Positions 62,700 to 64,000 of a DNA stretch of 64,000 bases are shown here, one piece after another; positions within the stretch are counted from its first letter, which is position 1, and each line of letters begins with the position of its first letter. This DNA is from Plectrocnemia conspersa (Eukaryota; Arthropoda; Insecta; Trichoptera; Polycentropodidae): assembly GCA_009617715.1 (NCBI GenBank), contig VTFK01000245.1:620001-684000 (forward strand), written 5' to 3'. The notes under the pieces are model-generated. The model was given only the letters and a program-made list of their open reading frames with translations, was not told where the DNA came from and searched no databases. Made by a program: the position numbers and the translations under genes.

Positions 62700-64000
62700 T
62701 TTAGTAAATTTAAATCAGTATCATTAGATGAAATTCATAACATAATATGTAAATTTAAAAAAAGGAACTAGTACTGATGAACTAGATATAAATATAATTA
62801 AAGAAACATGGGAAATAATAAGAACTAAATTAAATTATTTAATAAATAAAGCACTCTCCTTAGGAGAAATGCCTGAAAATTTAAAATGCCTGAAAATTTA
62901 AAGTTGATTGAAATAGACCAAAAATAATAGAAAAAATAAGAAGAAGTAGTAATCAAACAATTAAAGGAATTTATTACTTCTCAAAACATAATATGTGAAC
63001 AACAATCGGGATTCAGAGAAAAGCATTCCACTGAAACTGCATTACAAGTAGTGATAAATGATTGGCTGTTGGCTAAGGATACAAACAAAATCATTGGAGC
63101 AGTTTTCTTGGATTTCAAGAGAGCCTTCGAAACAATAGACAGAAAAATAATGTTAAAGAAATTGGAGAGTATAGGTATAACTGATATAGTTTTAAGATGG
63201 TTTAATAATTACTTATATAAAAGAAAACAAAAAGTTAAAATAAATAATGTATATTCTGAAGAGAAATTAGTGTCTTATGGAGTACCACAAGGGTCTAAAT
63301 TGGGACCATTGTTATTTGTTTTGTATATTAATGATATAGTTAATAACGTGAAAAAAAATGTAAAATTCATCTATTTGCGGATGACACATTAATGTATTGC
63401 ATAGGTGATAACATTAAAAGAAATTGTAAATAATTTAAATAATGAATTAAGTATATTAGAAATATGGTTAAAGAATAATGTACTTAAATTAAATGAGAAT
63501 AAAACTAAATGTATTTTTATTAATTATAAAAATGTGTTAGATAATAGTACCAAAATAGTAATAAATAACTCTAGTATAGAAATAGTGGATAATATAAAAT
63601 ATTTAGGAGTAATTGTTGATACAAAAAATTAAATTTTAAAGAACATTGTAATTACATATAAAAAAAAAAAAATAGTAGAAAAATAGGTTTATTATCTAGA
63701 TTAAGAAATATATTAAGTATAAATAAAAAAAAAAAAAAATTTACAATAGTATAATATTGCCCCATTTTAATTATTGTGCAACACTATTAAATATGTTAAA
63801 TAAATTAGATAAACAAATGTTGCAAAAAAATTACAAAATAGGGCAATGAGAGTAATCTTAAATAAAAATAGATTAACTAATTGTAAAAGTATGATTGCTA
63901 GATTAGAATGGTTGAATGTTCAAGAAATATTGAGTATGAATGTTTTAGTATTTATATATAAGTTAGAAAATAATATGTTACCAAAATATTTTAATAAGTA
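62700..64000 (+). mobile_element. CR1/L2-like LINE reverse transcriptase, runs off the window end
   Basis: The frames read ICKFKKGTSTDELDINIIKE, EQQSGFREKHSTETALQVVI, IIGAVFLDFKRAFETIDRKI (motif A), YGVPQGSKLGPLLFVLYIND (motif B), HLFADDTLMY (motif C, in a shifted frame), WLKNNVLKLNENKTKCIFIN and IKYLGVIVD. Single-base frameshifts lie just before FADD and elsewhere, and poly(A) runs near 63660 and 63727 break the C-terminal part. The LINE is very AT-rich and probably inactive. It is a different family from the one at 55788-56985. Confidence 0.85.

Overview
This window is nuclear DNA from an arthropod, almost certainly an insect. It is AT-rich, its genes have introns with GT-AG junctions, and it carries hedgehog, an Mlx/bigmax-type bHLH gene and an FBXO28-type F-box gene among many decayed transposons. 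I cannot name the species. No bacterial, viral or CRISPR-like system is present.

Layout. Bases 1-171 are the last coding exon of an unidentified + strand gene. The six-exon FBXO28 homologue (+) runs from 5401 to 12088; a piggyBac derivative sits in its third intron, and exon 3 carries an apparent one-base frameshift. A complete six-exon Mlx/bigmax gene (+) occupies 17063-18150. It converges on a small single-pass membrane protein gene (-, 18398-18646), and the two sets of poly(A) signals lie within about 50 bp of each other. From about 19.3 to 25.2 kb is a transposon graveyard: Jockey fragments, a mariner, a reverse-transcriptase ORF split by insertions, and hAT-type MITEs with 8-bp target duplications. 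The hedgehog gene (-) then dominates. Exon 3 (self-processing Hint domain and stop) is at 27022-27641 and exon 2 (signalling domain) is at 39857-40121. Exon 1 was not found, so intron 1 fills the rest of the window (at least 23.9 kb) and intron 2 is 12.2 kb.

The hedgehog introns hold GC-richer islands without recognisable proteins (possible regulatory DNA) and many repeats: a seven-copy tRNA-derived SINE family, a four-copy unclassified family, a pogo/Tigger MITE, a hAT deletion derivative, Jockey- and CR1-like LINEs, a foldback MITE and a long (TA)n tract.

The genes are not functionally linked. FBXO28 would be a substrate receptor of an SCF ubiquitin ligase, Mlx a transcription factor partner of Mondo/ChREBP in nutrient sensing, and Hedgehog a secreted lipid-modified morphogen. 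The observations most worth following up are the FBXO28 frameshift, the altered calcium-loop residues in Hedgehog, and a 3' stem-loop with the same loop motif in the SINE family and in one LINE.
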